This document shows positions 1 through 9,020 of a DNA stretch of 64,000 nt, piece by piece. The DNA lies in NCBI GenBank assembly GCA_018816735.1, contig JAHIVH010000088.1, forward strand, positions 104,621 to 168,620, read 5' to 3'. Within the stretch, counting starts at the first letter, position 1. Every line of letters starts with the position of its first letter. This stretch comes from Pseudomonadota bacterium. Lineage in GTDB: Bacteria > Desulfobacterota > Desulfobacteria > Desulfobacterales > JAHIVH01. The translations under genes and the position numbers were made by a program. The notes beneath the pieces were generated by a model. The model did no database searches. It was not told where the DNA came from and saw only the letters and a list, made by a program, of their open reading frames with translations.

Positions 1-176
1 TAAAAAGATTTGTCCAGTTTAAGGCGGTTTCTGATATTCCTTATCAAATCGTATTATTATTGACTATTTACCATACAAATCCATGCACAACAACACTATT
101 TAAACGATACCCACATTTTTGGCCATCCCGGATGCAACCAACCGGCATGTTTAATTTTCAGGTCATCCCTTTGATC

Positions 177-204
177 TTGATAAAGCGGTCTATGTGTGTA
201 TATC
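177..204 (+). promoter_or_regulatory. Candidate sigma70 promoter for the CCA-enzyme fusion gene
   Basis: TTGATA at 177-182, a 16-base spacer, and TATATC at 199-204. Transcription would begin near 211, downstream of the first possible start codon at 196. This supports the GTG at 259 as the true start. The rest of 1-258 shows no gene I can support. Confidence 0.4.
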
Positions 205-258
205 TTTACAATTCGATTTTTCCACACATCACATCATCAACATGAACAGGACCTGATA

Positions 259-2940
259 GTGGCAGAAGAAAAAAAAAACAGATCATCTGAAAACAATGGT
301 GGCATTACCATCATTTCAACACATATCAATGCTGATTTTGACGGCATTGCATCCATGCTCGCCGCCCAGAAACTCTATCCGGGCGCACTTGTGGTTTTCC
401 CGGGATCACAGGGAGCCAATCTCAAGAATTTTTTTATCAACTCCATGGCCTATCTGTTTAATATGGCCGATCTTGAAACCATTGACCAAAAAAAAATAAC
501 CCGCCTTGTTCTTGTGGATACCCGGCAGTCAAACCGGATCGGTTTTCTATCTGATATCATCGAAAACAATACTATTGAAATTCATATCTACGACCATCAT
601 CCCCAAAAAAGCACGGATATACAGGCAGACTTTCAGATTTGTGAAATAACCGGCTCCACAACCACGATTCTTTCAGGAATTCTAAAGGAAAAAGGGATAG
701 ATATCTCTCCGGATGAGGCCACCATCATGTGTCTGGGTATTTATGAAGATACCGGATCATTTACATTTCCCTCAACAACGGAGAAAGATTTTGTCATGGC
801 GGCCTTTCTGGTTTCCAAAGGAGCCAGCATCAGTACGATTTCGAACATGATCTCAAAGGAAATGAATCCTCAGCAGGTAGCACTTCTAAACGACCTGATC
901 CAGGGTGCGGTCACGCACAAGGTGAGCGGCATCGATATCGTTGTGACAGTTGCATCAACGGATAAATACGTTCCGGATCTGGCCATGCTTGTCCAGAAAA
1001 TGGTCAAAATGGAAAAAATTGACGTGATTTTTGCCATTGCCCGCATGGGAAACAAGGTATACATCGTCTCCCGAAGCAATATCTCCGATGTGGATGTCGG
1101 CGCGATCATGGCCCCTCTGGGCGGTGGCGGGCACCCGTATGCCGCCTCGGCAACCATCCGGGATAAAACCCTTGCCCAGACCGAACAGCAACTGATCGTC
1201 TCCATTCAGGAACGCGTCAGACCCAGACGAAAAGCGAAAGACCTCATGTCATCCCCGGTCATCTTCACAAGCCAGGACACATCCTGTCAGGAAGCCAAGG
1301 AAATTCTCACCCGGTATAATATCAATGCCTTGCTGATTGTTGAAAAAACAGACGGCAAGGATCAGCCCGTAGGATATATTACAAGGCAAGTTCTTGAAAA
1401 AGCAATTTTTCATGAGCTGGGGGGCATTCCTGTCAGTGAATACATGAACACGGAAATACTCACGTCCGACCCGGAAGCGGATATTTTTGAAATTCAGGAC
1501 AAGATTATCGATAACAAACAAAGACTTCTTCCTATCATTAACGGAGACAAAATTGTGGGAGTGGTCACCCGCACGGATCTTTTAAATACGCTCGTCCGGC
1601 AATCGATTAAAAATTCGGCTGAAGAATCTCTGGTGCCTTCCAAAAGCTCGGCTGCGAGAAAAAAAAATATCCTGAACTACATGAGAGAGAGACTGACGTC
1701 ACAGATCATCGGTCTTCTCATGCAGATCGGAAGGATCGCCAGTGAAATAGGAATGACGGCCTATGTGGTGGGGGGGTTTGTAAGGGATCTCATGCTGTAT
1801 CGGCCCAATGAAGATATCGACATTGTCATTGAAGGAGACGGTATCGCCTTTGCAAAAAAGTATGCCCACATGAGTGAAGCGCGTATTCATACGTATGAAA
1901 AATTCGGGACAGCCGTCATTATCCTGAAAGACGGATTCAAGATCGATGTGGCAACAGCGAGACTGGAATACTACAAATTTCCGGCAGCACTCCCCACAGT
2001 GGAAATGAGCTCGATCAAACTCGACCTTTTCCGGAGAGACTTCACCATAAACACCCTGGCCATCCAGTTAAACCCCGATCTGTTCGGCACGCTGATCGAT
2101 TTTTTTGCCGCCCAGAGAGATCTGAAGGACAAGGCCATCCGGGTGATTCATAACCTGAGCTTTGTTGAGGATCCCACACGCGTATTCCGCGCGATCCGTT
2201 TTGAGCAGCGGTTTGATTTCACCATTGGCAAACTGACAGCCGGGCTTATCAGGAATGCGGTGAAAATGGATTTTTTCAAACGGTTGAGTGGCGACAGGGT
2301 CTTTGCCGAACTGAAGCTGATACTTGAAGAAGAAAACCCGGTGTCAGCCATCAACCGGCTTGTGGATTATGATCTTTTACAAGTCATCCATTCCAGCCTG
2401 GTATATGATAAAAATCTTTCTGCAACCCTTGAATCCGTGAACCGTGTGATGGCATGGCACGATCTTCTGTTTGTTGAAGAACCGTATGAAAAATGGACGA
2501 TTTATTTTATGGCGATCATCAGGAACGCCAACCGCCAGGCATCGGAGGAAATCTGCGAACGGCTGAAACTGCCTGCAAAATTTCATCAACTGTTCTGCAG
2601 GAAACGGTTCCAGTCTGCCGGTTGTCTTTACTGGCTTGAAAAAAACCTGCCGGTTGATTCAAGCATGCTCTATAAAAGGCTTCGCATCTTCCAGGCCGAA
2701 CTGATTCTGTACATGATGGCCACTGCCAAACAAAAAAAGGTCAAACGCGCCATTTCAAAATTTTACACGGAACTCCGGCACATCAAAATAAGTGTAAACG
2801 GAAATGATCTAAGGGATCTCGGTGTCAAGGAGGGCCCGGTATACCGGCAGATTCTCCAGGCCGTTCTCGACCACAAGCTGAACGGCCATCTGAAATCGAA
2901 AAAGGATGAGCTGGAATTTCTGAAAAAATATCTGGCATGA
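259..2940 (+). CDS. cca: DHH phosphoesterase / CBS / tRNA nucleotidyltransferase fusion (CCA- or A-adding enzyme)
   Basis: An 893-residue fusion that probably adds or repairs the 3' CCA (or terminal A) of tRNA. Order of domains: a DHH phosphoesterase (NADFDG near residue 25, DHH near 112, DTGSF motif, DHHA1 GGGGHP near 290), two CBS domains (about 325-460), then a poly(A) polymerase/tRNA nucleotidyltransferase head (GGFVRD near 505, catalytic DID near 520, RRDFT, EDPTRVFRAIRF) and the helical RNA-binding tail. This architecture is known from Deltaproteobacteria and some other bacteria, where CC- and A-adding activities may be split between two enzymes, so it could be A-adding only. The reading frame is open from 196, but GTG at 259 has AGG 8 bases upstream and lies after the predicted promoter, so I chose it. 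Its 3' end converges on the next gene with only 11 bases between them. Confidence 0.93.
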   Translation: MAEEKKNRSSENNGGITIISTHINADFDGIASMLAAQKLYPGALVVFPGSQGANLKNFFINSMAYLFNMADLETIDQKKITRLVLVDTRQSNRIGFLSDIIENNTIEIHIYDHHPQKSTDIQADFQICEITGSTTTILSGILKEKGIDISPDEATIMCLGIYEDTGSFTFPSTTEKDFVMAAFLVSKGASISTISNMISKEMNPQQVALLNDLIQGAVTHKVSGIDIVVTVASTDKYVPDLAMLVQKMVKMEKIDVIFAIARMGNKVYIVSRSNISDVDVGAIMAPLGGGGHPYAASATIRDKTLAQTEQQLIVSIQERVRPRRKAKDLMSSPVIFTSQDTSCQEAKEILTRYNINALLIVEKTDGKDQPVGYITRQVLEKAIFHELGGIPVSEYMNTEILTSDPEADIFEIQDKIIDNKQRLLPIINGDKIVGVVTRTDLLNTLVRQSIKNSAEESLVPSKSSAARKKNILNYMRERLTSQIIGLLMQIGRIASEIGMTAYVVGGFVRDLMLYRPNEDIDIVIEGDGIAFAKKYAHMSEARIHTYEKFGTAVIILKDGFKIDVATARLEYYKFPAALPTVEMSSIKLDLFRRDFTINTLAIQLNPDLFGTLIDFFAAQRDLKDKAIRVIHNLSFVEDPTRVFRAIRFEQRFDFTIGKLTAGLIRNAVKMDFFKRLSGDRVFAELKLILEEENPVSAINRLVDYDLLQVIHSSLVYDKNLSATLESVNRVMAWHDLLFVEEPYEKWTIYFMAIIRNANRQASEEICERLKLPAKFHQLFCRKRFQSAGCLYWLEKNLPVDSSMLYKRLRIFQAELILYMMATAKQKKVKRAISKFYTELRHIKISVNGNDLRDLGVKEGPVYRQILQAVLDHKLNGHLKSKKDELEFLKKYLA

Positions 2941-2951
2941 GCCTTAAAATT

Positions 2952-5900
2952 TTATTCTGTACCCGGGCTGTCAGATAAACGTTTTCGATGTTTTCTCTCG
3001 GGTTTTTTCCAGATACCGCCTTCTGAAAAGCAGCCCCATCCCCACCTGAGCCATTTGATCAAGTATAAAGCCAGCCACAATGCCCATATCAGAATCATGA
3101 CATTATAGACCATTTTGGGCAGAGAAATGACAAACGGTTGCGGCACCAGGGCGCTGATCCGGTCCTGAGTCCAGTTGAGTCGGGATGCGGTTGAACCGTT
3201 TCCGGCAATCTGCATATCGGGGATACCCAAGAGGCCTTCAGAAACAGCGGCATAAAGACAGAAAAAGGCGGAGAGCGTCCATAGAAAAATTCCCAACTGG
3301 CACAGATTAAAATAAAACGGGTTGCCCGGCGGCTGATATTTTTTCCTCAGTCCAAGAATCAGAAACCAGCCAGCAGCCATCAGCGCCATGAATACAGGAA
3401 TTTGGGTCAGGCCGAGGCTTAAAATCAGCCAGTGAAACGTTTTCAGGGGAGTAATGGGTATTCTGCCAAGACCCAATGCGACAAGAACAATAATAAAAAC
3501 ATAGCTCCAGTATAAAACAGCCGGGCCAAGCCTTGGACCAAAGGCCCAGAGTATCCACCGGTCATGGGGCATCTGAAAACTGACATCCGCATTTACGGCC
3601 TGTTCGCCGATCCGGATGGCAGGCCCTTTTATCAGCATGGCAGAAGATGACGGGCTGTTCCACTCGATAACAACAGATTGAGTGCCAGGCTGAATCGGGA
3701 TGACCACTTTCCGGTTTTCCTGGCGTATCGGCTGGGTCTTGTCATCGATCTTGACGACCTGGAGATCCGCTTTTTCCGGCAGTGTGATCTGGTGCTGTCC
3801 ACCCTGGCTGGCCCTGATTTGCAATGCAAGCCGGGATGTATTTGACCGAAGCCCGGGTGTTAATAGAAGACGCGCTGAATCGATTGTCATTATCTTTCCG
3901 GGTAAGGCTTTGGGACGTGTCACGCTGATGAAAACGCTTTCACCGGGCCAGGGCTGCCAATTGGGTTTCCACTGCCCCTGTTCATCCTGATGGTGAACGA
4001 CCGGTAGGCCCGATGGTTCACAATGCCATATGGGGCTTGCATCAAGTATCCATGTTTCTGTCCAGGGTACGTTTTCAGGCGCTTTTAATAAAATACGCGC
4101 TGTTGGTTTGAGGGAAGACGTCCACCAGGCGTGTGTCGTTCCCGGTTCCATATTGACAAGCGCGATATTGTTTTCAACCCGAATTCCTGCGGTGGTGACG
4201 GATTCGCCTTCAATGAGCGGCACAGACACCACAATCGGCGTCCCGGAAGGTGTCACGCGTATGACGGTTGTGGATACTTCCCAAGTGAGCCCCAGACTGA
4301 TGACACGCTCAATATGAAGAAAAGGCGGAAGAGAAATACTTCCTGACAGGGAAGTGTCTGTTGTTTCTTTTTTCAGGCGGGTCAGTTGAATACCGGATTC
4401 GACTTTTCCGTCTTTATGAATACCCTTGACATCCCATCCGTCGCTTGCAAATGCTGCCGTGTGCGGTTTCAGGGGCAGCGGGATCTCAATGGAATTTCCG
4501 GCCCCTGTTTTTCCGGTCAGCACCATTCTATGAATACCCTCTGAAACAAGGGCCCAGAGGATGCCATTTGCATCCCTGGATAATTCCTTTTGAGGCATAT
4601 CGTCCATCAGAACCTGATCCGGCAACCAGGACGTCATGCTTCCCGGAAGCGGAACAGCGGTTTTGGTGACGGCATGAATTTCAAGAAGTATCCTTAGATG
4701 GTCAGACTGAACATTGACATCCATTTTCAGGCAGTCCGCACAATTCGGGAAGCAGTCAGCCTTTTCAAGAAGCCTGTTCTGGTAGGTTTCGAGCAGCTCT
4801 TTTGGCGGGAAAAACCCGGCATCTGTTTCCGCATGGGAAATGCCCACAAAGAGTGCCAAAACAGACGTCACCAGGGCTGTTTTGTTTATCGTTGTTTTTA
4901 CTTTCTGCCATAATGTACGGATATCAATCATACCGGTGATCATCAGCGCGAGGAGAATCACCCGCAAAAAAGACAGGACAAGATTCTGGAAAGGAGAAAT
5001 CAGCCAGAGCCTGATTTCCTGATCCGTGTTTACCGGGCCGTTCCAGGTCATGGGGAGACGTCTCCATTGCCACGAAGGCAGGCCGGGCCCAGTTTGGATA
5101 AGGGCATTGGGGTCTTGTGTAAATACGGTTTTTTTCTTCTCATATCCCTTTCCAGATACAATACTTCGGGACAGAAAACGTGTGTCGCCTTTATCTTGTT
5201 GCGCCCGGGGAGAGTATACTTCTTTGGCTTTCTGAAGCATGGGTTCTTGCTCTACAATCGATTGTGAAAAGCCATCTTCTTCATTCCGGGAAGGTGTCAT
5301 CTGAATATTATCCCTGGCCTGAAAGTAAGGATACGGGAGGTCAAGCTGAGGGAAGATACCATGCCTCACCTGGCCGACCATAAAGGGGATAACGATGAGT
5401 ATAAGCACAACACCTGCTGCACCTCCCCAAAAATAGACGAGCTGTTTAAACCGGTTGTCCGGAAGAACGGGGATTAAAGCAATGGCCGCAAGAATATGGA
5501 GCCAGATTATTTTAGGGGAGCCTGCTTCATGATAAATGGAGACCATCGTTATAAAAGCGATGATTCCCCATTTCCATCCCTTGAGTTTAAAAACAGCTGC
5601 CGCGATAATGAGAACCAGAAAAAAATCAAGGAGCGTCCATTTGAGGATCCATGTGTCAGGCATTTTATCAATGCCCTTTGCGGCAAACAGCTTCCAGCCC
5701 GGCGGCAAATTTAAAACGCCGGTCATGGCGCTGATGTCATGATCCCAGCCAACAGCCGGAATGGCCGTTGTCGATGCCGTATAACGCGAATCGGCCTTCA
5801 GATCGAGCTGACCTTTTCTTAATTCAATACCGGCGTTTCCGGTTTTTTCGTCTGCGGTGATAAGCTGGCCCTGGCCGTCCACCATTACACGGCCCAGCTC

Positions 5901-7058
5901 TCCCGGAGCGTTCATGGAAAGGCGCCATGTGCGGCTGATCGTTCCGGTGATGTGATCCTGAACGGTAAATCCATCCCCGTTAAAATCGAGCCATAATGTT
6001 TTTGTGAGCGTCAATCTGTCCGGTGCCGGATCAGGATCACCGCGTTTCAACAGGTTAAATTGAATCGACGCACCTGATTCGACGCCATATGCCGAGTACT
6101 GCTTCCATTCGGAAGGCATGTTTGTCCGTCCCGGTTCAACAGAGGGAACCCCTTCAATCTTCACCATCCTCAGATGATTCTGTGGCGCGAACGACCATAT
6201 TTCCTGGCCATGATCGCAGGAAAGTGGCCCCAATTGGGTGACAGGACCGATAATACGGCTTGTGATGTCCAACTCCCATCTCCCCGGACGCGCCTGAATC
6301 ATCAGTTCGCCGTTATCGGCTATCCTTACCGGAAGGGGACTGTTCAAACGCATAGGCACGCTGTTGTTCAACAGCACATTTTCAAAACGGATTTCGCGAG
6401 CCTGGCCGGAAATATTCAGTTGAAGGTGACTGATGATCTCCATGGGAATGGTATCCTGAAGCAGCCGGAAAATTGAAAGAGACTGTGTATTTTCCTGATC
6501 TTCCGAAGCTGCCCTTTTTTGAAGCCAGAGCCCGCCGCTTCTGTCAATCACAGGATAATCGATTTTGGTTCCATTGATCGTAAGCGAAACAATACCGGTT
6601 TCAGAAGGCACCAGAATCATCTCCGGCATCTCCTTCCATAAAAAACGTCCTTTGATGACGTGGGTGCCTGCCTGGAGCTTGAGAAAAGGCATCTTATTTC
6701 TGCCGATTACAGGCGCATCATTGTCATGATCTTTCACATCTTCAGGCCACAGGTCAGCGCCGCCGGGAAGCGGCGCCCATGTCTCTTTGAAAATCGTCCA
6801 CGCCTGTTCAAAACTACCGCCTGTTTTATGGATATCCATATTCAGTCGTGATGGCCAGGCGCACCGGTACGCCTGCGCATCGTTGTAATTCGTGGGGCAC
6901 AGTTTGTCGTCCATGTCATAAAGCACCCAGGATTTCCATTTCAAAAGGGCTTCCGGAACATCCGTGTCTTTCAGTGTCTTTGCATGAAGTGTATTTTGTA
7001 AAGAAAAGAATCCGGTGAATACGACTACCATCAACACAGGATAAAGATGTTTCTTCAT
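2952..7058 (-). CDS. Large secreted/membrane protein of unknown function with internal duplication
   Basis: About 1368 residues. The frame is open to 7130, but ATG at 7058 follows a GGGGG ribosome site and opens a clear signal peptide (MKKHLYPVLMVVV... ending LHAK), so I start there. The first half is a beta-rich extracytoplasmic region with cysteines, then several membrane segments. Midway comes a hydrophobic stretch ending GISHAET that reads like a second signal peptide. It is followed by another beta-rich region with a Cys-rich start (CFPNCADC) and a C-terminal membrane cluster. The two halves share order and some motifs (Cys-rich start, G-x-H followed by a hydrophobic strand), suggesting duplication or fusion of two ancestral proteins. 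I do not recognise the family; no catalytic motif is evident. The gene stands alone and probably belongs to the core genome bordering the island. Confidence 0.8.
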   Translation of the reverse strand: MKKHLYPVLMVVVFTGFFSLQNTLHAKTLKDTDVPEALLKWKSWVLYDMDDKLCPTNYNDAQAYRCAWPSRLNMDIHKTGGSFEQAWTIFKETWAPLPGGADLWPEDVKDHDNDAPVIGRNKMPFLKLQAGTHVIKGRFLWKEMPEMILVPSETGIVSLTINGTKIDYPVIDRSGGLWLQKRAASEDQENTQSLSIFRLLQDTIPMEIISHLQLNISGQAREIRFENVLLNNSVPMRLNSPLPVRIADNGELMIQARPGRWELDITSRIIGPVTQLGPLSCDHGQEIWSFAPQNHLRMVKIEGVPSVEPGRTNMPSEWKQYSAYGVESGASIQFNLLKRGDPDPAPDRLTLTKTLWLDFNGDGFTVQDHITGTISRTWRLSMNAPGELGRVMVDGQGQLITADEKTGNAGIELRKGQLDLKADSRYTASTTAIPAVGWDHDISAMTGVLNLPPGWKLFAAKGIDKMPDTWILKWTLLDFFLVLIIAAAVFKLKGWKWGIIAFITMVSIYHEAGSPKIIWLHILAAIALIPVLPDNRFKQLVYFWGGAAGVVLILIVIPFMVGQVRHGIFPQLDLPYPYFQARDNIQMTPSRNEEDGFSQSIVEQEPMLQKAKEVYSPRAQQDKGDTRFLSRSIVSGKGYEKKKTVFTQDPNALIQTGPGLPSWQWRRLPMTWNGPVNTDQEIRLWLISPFQNLVLSFLRVILLALMITGMIDIRTLWQKVKTTINKTALVTSVLALFVGISHAETDAGFFPPKELLETYQNRLLEKADCFPNCADCLKMDVNVQSDHLRILLEIHAVTKTAVPLPGSMTSWLPDQVLMDDMPQKELSRDANGILWALVSEGIHRMVLTGKTGAGNSIEIPLPLKPHTAAFASDGWDVKGIHKDGKVESGIQLTRLKKETTDTSLSGSISLPPFLHIERVISLGLTWEVSTTVIRVTPSGTPIVVSVPLIEGESVTTAGIRVENNIALVNMEPGTTHAWWTSSLKPTARILLKAPENVPWTETWILDASPIWHCEPSGLPVVHHQDEQGQWKPNWQPWPGESVFISVTRPKALPGKIMTIDSARLLLTPGLRSNTSRLALQIRASQGGQHQITLPEKADLQVVKIDDKTQPIRQENRKVVIPIQPGTQSVVIEWNSPSSSAMLIKGPAIRIGEQAVNADVSFQMPHDRWILWAFGPRLGPAVLYWSYVFIIVLVALGLGRIPITPLKTFHWLILSLGLTQIPVFMALMAAGWFLILGLRKKYQPPGNPFYFNLCQLGIFLWTLSAFFCLYAAVSEGLLGIPDMQIAGNGSTASRLNWTQDRISALVPQPFVISLPKMVYNVMILIWALWLALYLIKWLRWGWGCFSEGGIWKKPERKHRKRLSDSPGTE

Positions 7059-7114
7059 TTTTTCCCCCAGGATAAAAAATGTGGTGAGAATCAAAGAATC
7101 CGGTAAATATGAAC

Positions 7115-7702
7115 TCAGCCTCTTCTCCACGGTTGTTGCCGGTCGCGGGACCAGCGCAGGTAGGTCATCAGCTCCCAGTTCACCTCGTTGATATTGAACT
7201 TTTCACTTTCGAATTCACCGCCAGACCATTCCATAAAGTTATCATGCTCGTCATGTTCCGGATCTTTCAGTGCTTCCAGGAACTCACCATATCCCGGCAC
7301 GCCTCCGACATCTTCAGGCGGGCACGCCCGTTCTCCCTCAAGGCAAACCACTTCCGTTCTCAGTTCCTGGCTGGCATAGGGCTTTTCCTCAATGAGGATT
7401 TCATGCTCCCAGCCGTCCCCGAAATCGTATATATAGGTAAATGTTCGGCCTTTCTGCTTGATCAGGCCATCCAGACGGTAGTTCCCGCATTCAAGACCAT
7501 CCTCTTTTGATTCCGGGTATTCGGTATAAAGATTCTTGCCTATCATAAATTGATACAAATGGCTGTCCGTCCAGCCCATCACAACCTGAATCACATCGTG
7601 CAGGCGATCCAGTGTAATACTCCCCGGCACGACAAACCGCCGCCAGATTTCAGGCTCAATATCCAACAATTTGATTTTCAGTAAATAAAGCTGTTCGTTC
7701 AT
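7115..7702 (-). CDS. Plasmid pRiA4b ORF-3 family protein (copy 1)
   Basis: A 195-residue protein of the pRiA4b ORF-3-like family. Family hallmarks are visible: LLDIEPEIWRRFVVP at the N-terminus, LHDVIQVVMGW, YDFGDGWEH in the centre, and CPPEDVGG followed by the WELM region. Biochemical function is not established; members often occur on plasmids and in defence or mobile islands. A strong AAGGAG site lies 7 bases before ATG 7702. It is a close paralog (about 70% identical by eye) of the gene at 10079-10669, in the same orientation. It is the last gene of the minus-strand island. The frame open from 7130 for the next gene overlaps it only if the upstream start is used, which I reject. Confidence 0.9.
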   Translation of the reverse strand: MNEQLYLLKIKLLDIEPEIWRRFVVPGSITLDRLHDVIQVVMGWTDSHLYQFMIGKNLYTEYPESKEDGLECGNYRLDGLIKQKGRTFTYIYDFGDGWEHEILIEEKPYASQELRTEVVCLEGERACPPEDVGGVPGYGEFLEALKDPEHDEHDNFMEWSGGEFESEKFNINEVNWELMTYLRWSRDRQQPWRRG

Positions 7703-7729
7703 AACGATTTCTCCTTTTTACCTGAGAAT

Positions 7730-8249
7730 TTAGAATAAAAGCACCAACGCCGAATTTGCTGAGATCTCGGGATAACTCCTGGTGGACTCAGTGGACGGCA
7801 AACGCCTTCCAGTATTTTGTCCACGTTGTCCATACTGTCCACCACGTCCACCTCTCTTGCTCACTTCAACAACCCATGCCGCCACTTCATCAGCAGTCTT
7901 GCAGCGTCGGTCGATCAGCTCCTGACGGAGCGGGTTATCCCGCTCCCAGAGTATCAACCTCCGCTGCCGCAGAAAATCCTCATAATCGAGCTTCAACTCT
8001 TCCAGACTGGTGCGTGCCACCTGCGTCAGTTCCAGTTCGGTTTTCTTCGAGGCCGCCGATGCCTGTGACCCTTCCGCAATATTCTGTACGCTGCTCCGCG
8101 CCGCCTGTATCATCTGGTCCTTCGTGCGGCTAAACCGGTCGATGTACCGATCGCAAAACCGCACCGTTACATCATACACCAGCTGCGCCACCTGAAAACT
8201 TTTCAGCTTGCGATAGCCGCCCGCCGTGTTTGGGGATCAGGTCGGACAT
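7730..8249 (-). pseudogene. Four-helix-bundle suffix-domain protein, frameshifted near the N-terminus
   Basis: The main frame (GTG 8191 to 7730) encodes a four-helix-bundle (S23-like) protein with a C-terminal suffix segment: AQLVYDVTVRFCDRY, KDQMIQAARSSVQNIAEG, and the tail YPEISANSAL. The usual N-terminus lies upstream in another frame: ATG at 8249 encodes MSDLIPKHGG, and after a shift the main frame continues YRKLKSFQVAQ. The break coincides with a perfect 4-base tandem duplication (GCGG GCGG on the coding strand, 8217-8224); removing one copy joins the frames. The GTG at 8191 could still give a shortened protein. The alternative is a sequencing error. Genes of this family are typical passengers near restriction-modification and rRNA loci; function is unclear. 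Confidence 0.75.
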
Positions 8250-8658
8250 AAAAAAACGCTTTTCAACATACCTGTCTCTGTTGCAGTGAAGTTCAAGACT
8301 GCTCAAATTGCACCATCTTAATTTTTCGGATCATGAGTTGTACCTTGGCTTTTTGGTATAATAAGACGTTCAATTGACATTCAATTCTATTGGATGGAAT
8401 ATAACATCTCTTAAATGCTGTGCAAGATAAAAATGGATTAAGGATATGGGAAGGGATTAAAAATATTTACTTGCGAATGCCCTTCCTGAATGGATTTTTA
8501 AATACGTTTCAAAGGAAATATCGTCTGTAATACCTGTATAATATTGTTCAGGAGAATTTATGTTTTGAATGATATAAACAAACTTCAAAGAAACCCGCCT
8601 TCGCATACATACCTGTTGAATTGCTATTTTATTTTACGCTGTTATTATCGCTGGCCTG

Positions 8659-8684
8659 CCAGCCGAAGCTTTAGCGAAGGCTGG
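8659..8684. repeat. Palindromic repeat, REP/MITE-like
   Basis: CCAGCC at 8659-8664 pairs with GGCTGG at 8679-8684 around a GAAGC-TTTA-GC core, giving an imperfect hairpin flanked by CCTG and TGGAGG. The pattern resembles short dispersed intergenic palindromes; no second copy was found in this window by eye. Confidence 0.5.
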
Positions 8685-8836
8685 TGGAGGTTTCAGAGCC
8701 TTGCCCCAATTCGTTCTCCAAACCAAAACACATCTTTAAATCCCGCATATTCAACATCTTACCACCCGTAAAACCCCTTTAATCTGCCGGACACCGAGAG
8801 AAATTTAATTCTCTACATTTTCCCGAAACAGAGAAC

Positions 8837-8856
8837 GGACGTGGGTTCGATTCCCG
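8837..8856 (+). other. tmRNA T-arm-like sequence, possible relic att core
   Basis: GGACGTGGGTTCGATTCCCG matches the 3' T-arm segment of this genome's own tmRNA (21350-21369, minus strand) at 17 of 20 bases, after which similarity stops. There is no complete tRNA or tmRNA around it. Integrating elements commonly use this segment as a crossover site. Orientation is opposite to the local ssrA, so it is not a simple direct-repeat partner of that gene. Confidence 0.4.
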
Positions 8857-8906
8857 GACGGAGGCCTCCTGTAATCACCCCACAAACTCGAGTCTGAAAG
8901 TGCCCA

Positions 8907-8997
8907 TGTCACAAGTTTTGTCGTGAGTTTGTCGCAAGTTTTTGTCACAGCTTTTGCCATAGCTCGATGTCGTGATTCGTGTCGCAATATGTCGTGA
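8907..8997 (+). repeat. Iteron-like array of TGTCRYRA octamers
   Basis: Seven octamers start at 8907, 8919, 8930, 8943, 8968, 8980 and 8990 (TGTCACAA, TGTCGTGA, TGTCGCAA, TGTCACAG, TGTCGTGA, TGTCGCAA, TGTCGTGA). A degenerate copy, TGCCATAG, sits at 8955 in the gap. Start-to-start spacing is 10-13 bases, close to one helical turn. The spacing is not a constant multiple of three, so codon repetition alone does not explain it. Candidate protein-binding array such as recombinase arm sites or replication iterons. Confidence 0.5.
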
Positions 8998-9020
8998 TAC
9001 CTTGATGCATAATTGACAGA

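Larger units (their letters stand above)
8250..9020. other. Gene-free stretch with probable remnants of an attachment/recombination region
   Basis: No gene I can support lies in these 770 bases. They do contain a 26-base palindrome (8659-8684), a sequence like the T-arm end of tmRNA (8837-8856), and an array of octamers (8907-8997). On the minus strand, between 9018 and 8875, reading frames resemble the basic, CDK-rich tails of some tyrosine recombinases, but no catalytic part is present. Together this looks like a decayed junction of a mobile element inside the island. Confidence 0.45.

Noticed and set aside
60..245. 61-codon frame before the CCA-enzyme gene
   Set aside because: No ribosome site, no recognisable sequence, and overlaps the predicted promoter of the real gene.
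8805..8987. Minus-strand 60-codon frame through the T-arm-like sequence
   Set aside because: The peptide is a translation of the T-arm-like and octamer-array DNA (PPSGNRTHV and TTK-rich parts). It may include a recombinase-tail remnant, but there is no support for a gene.
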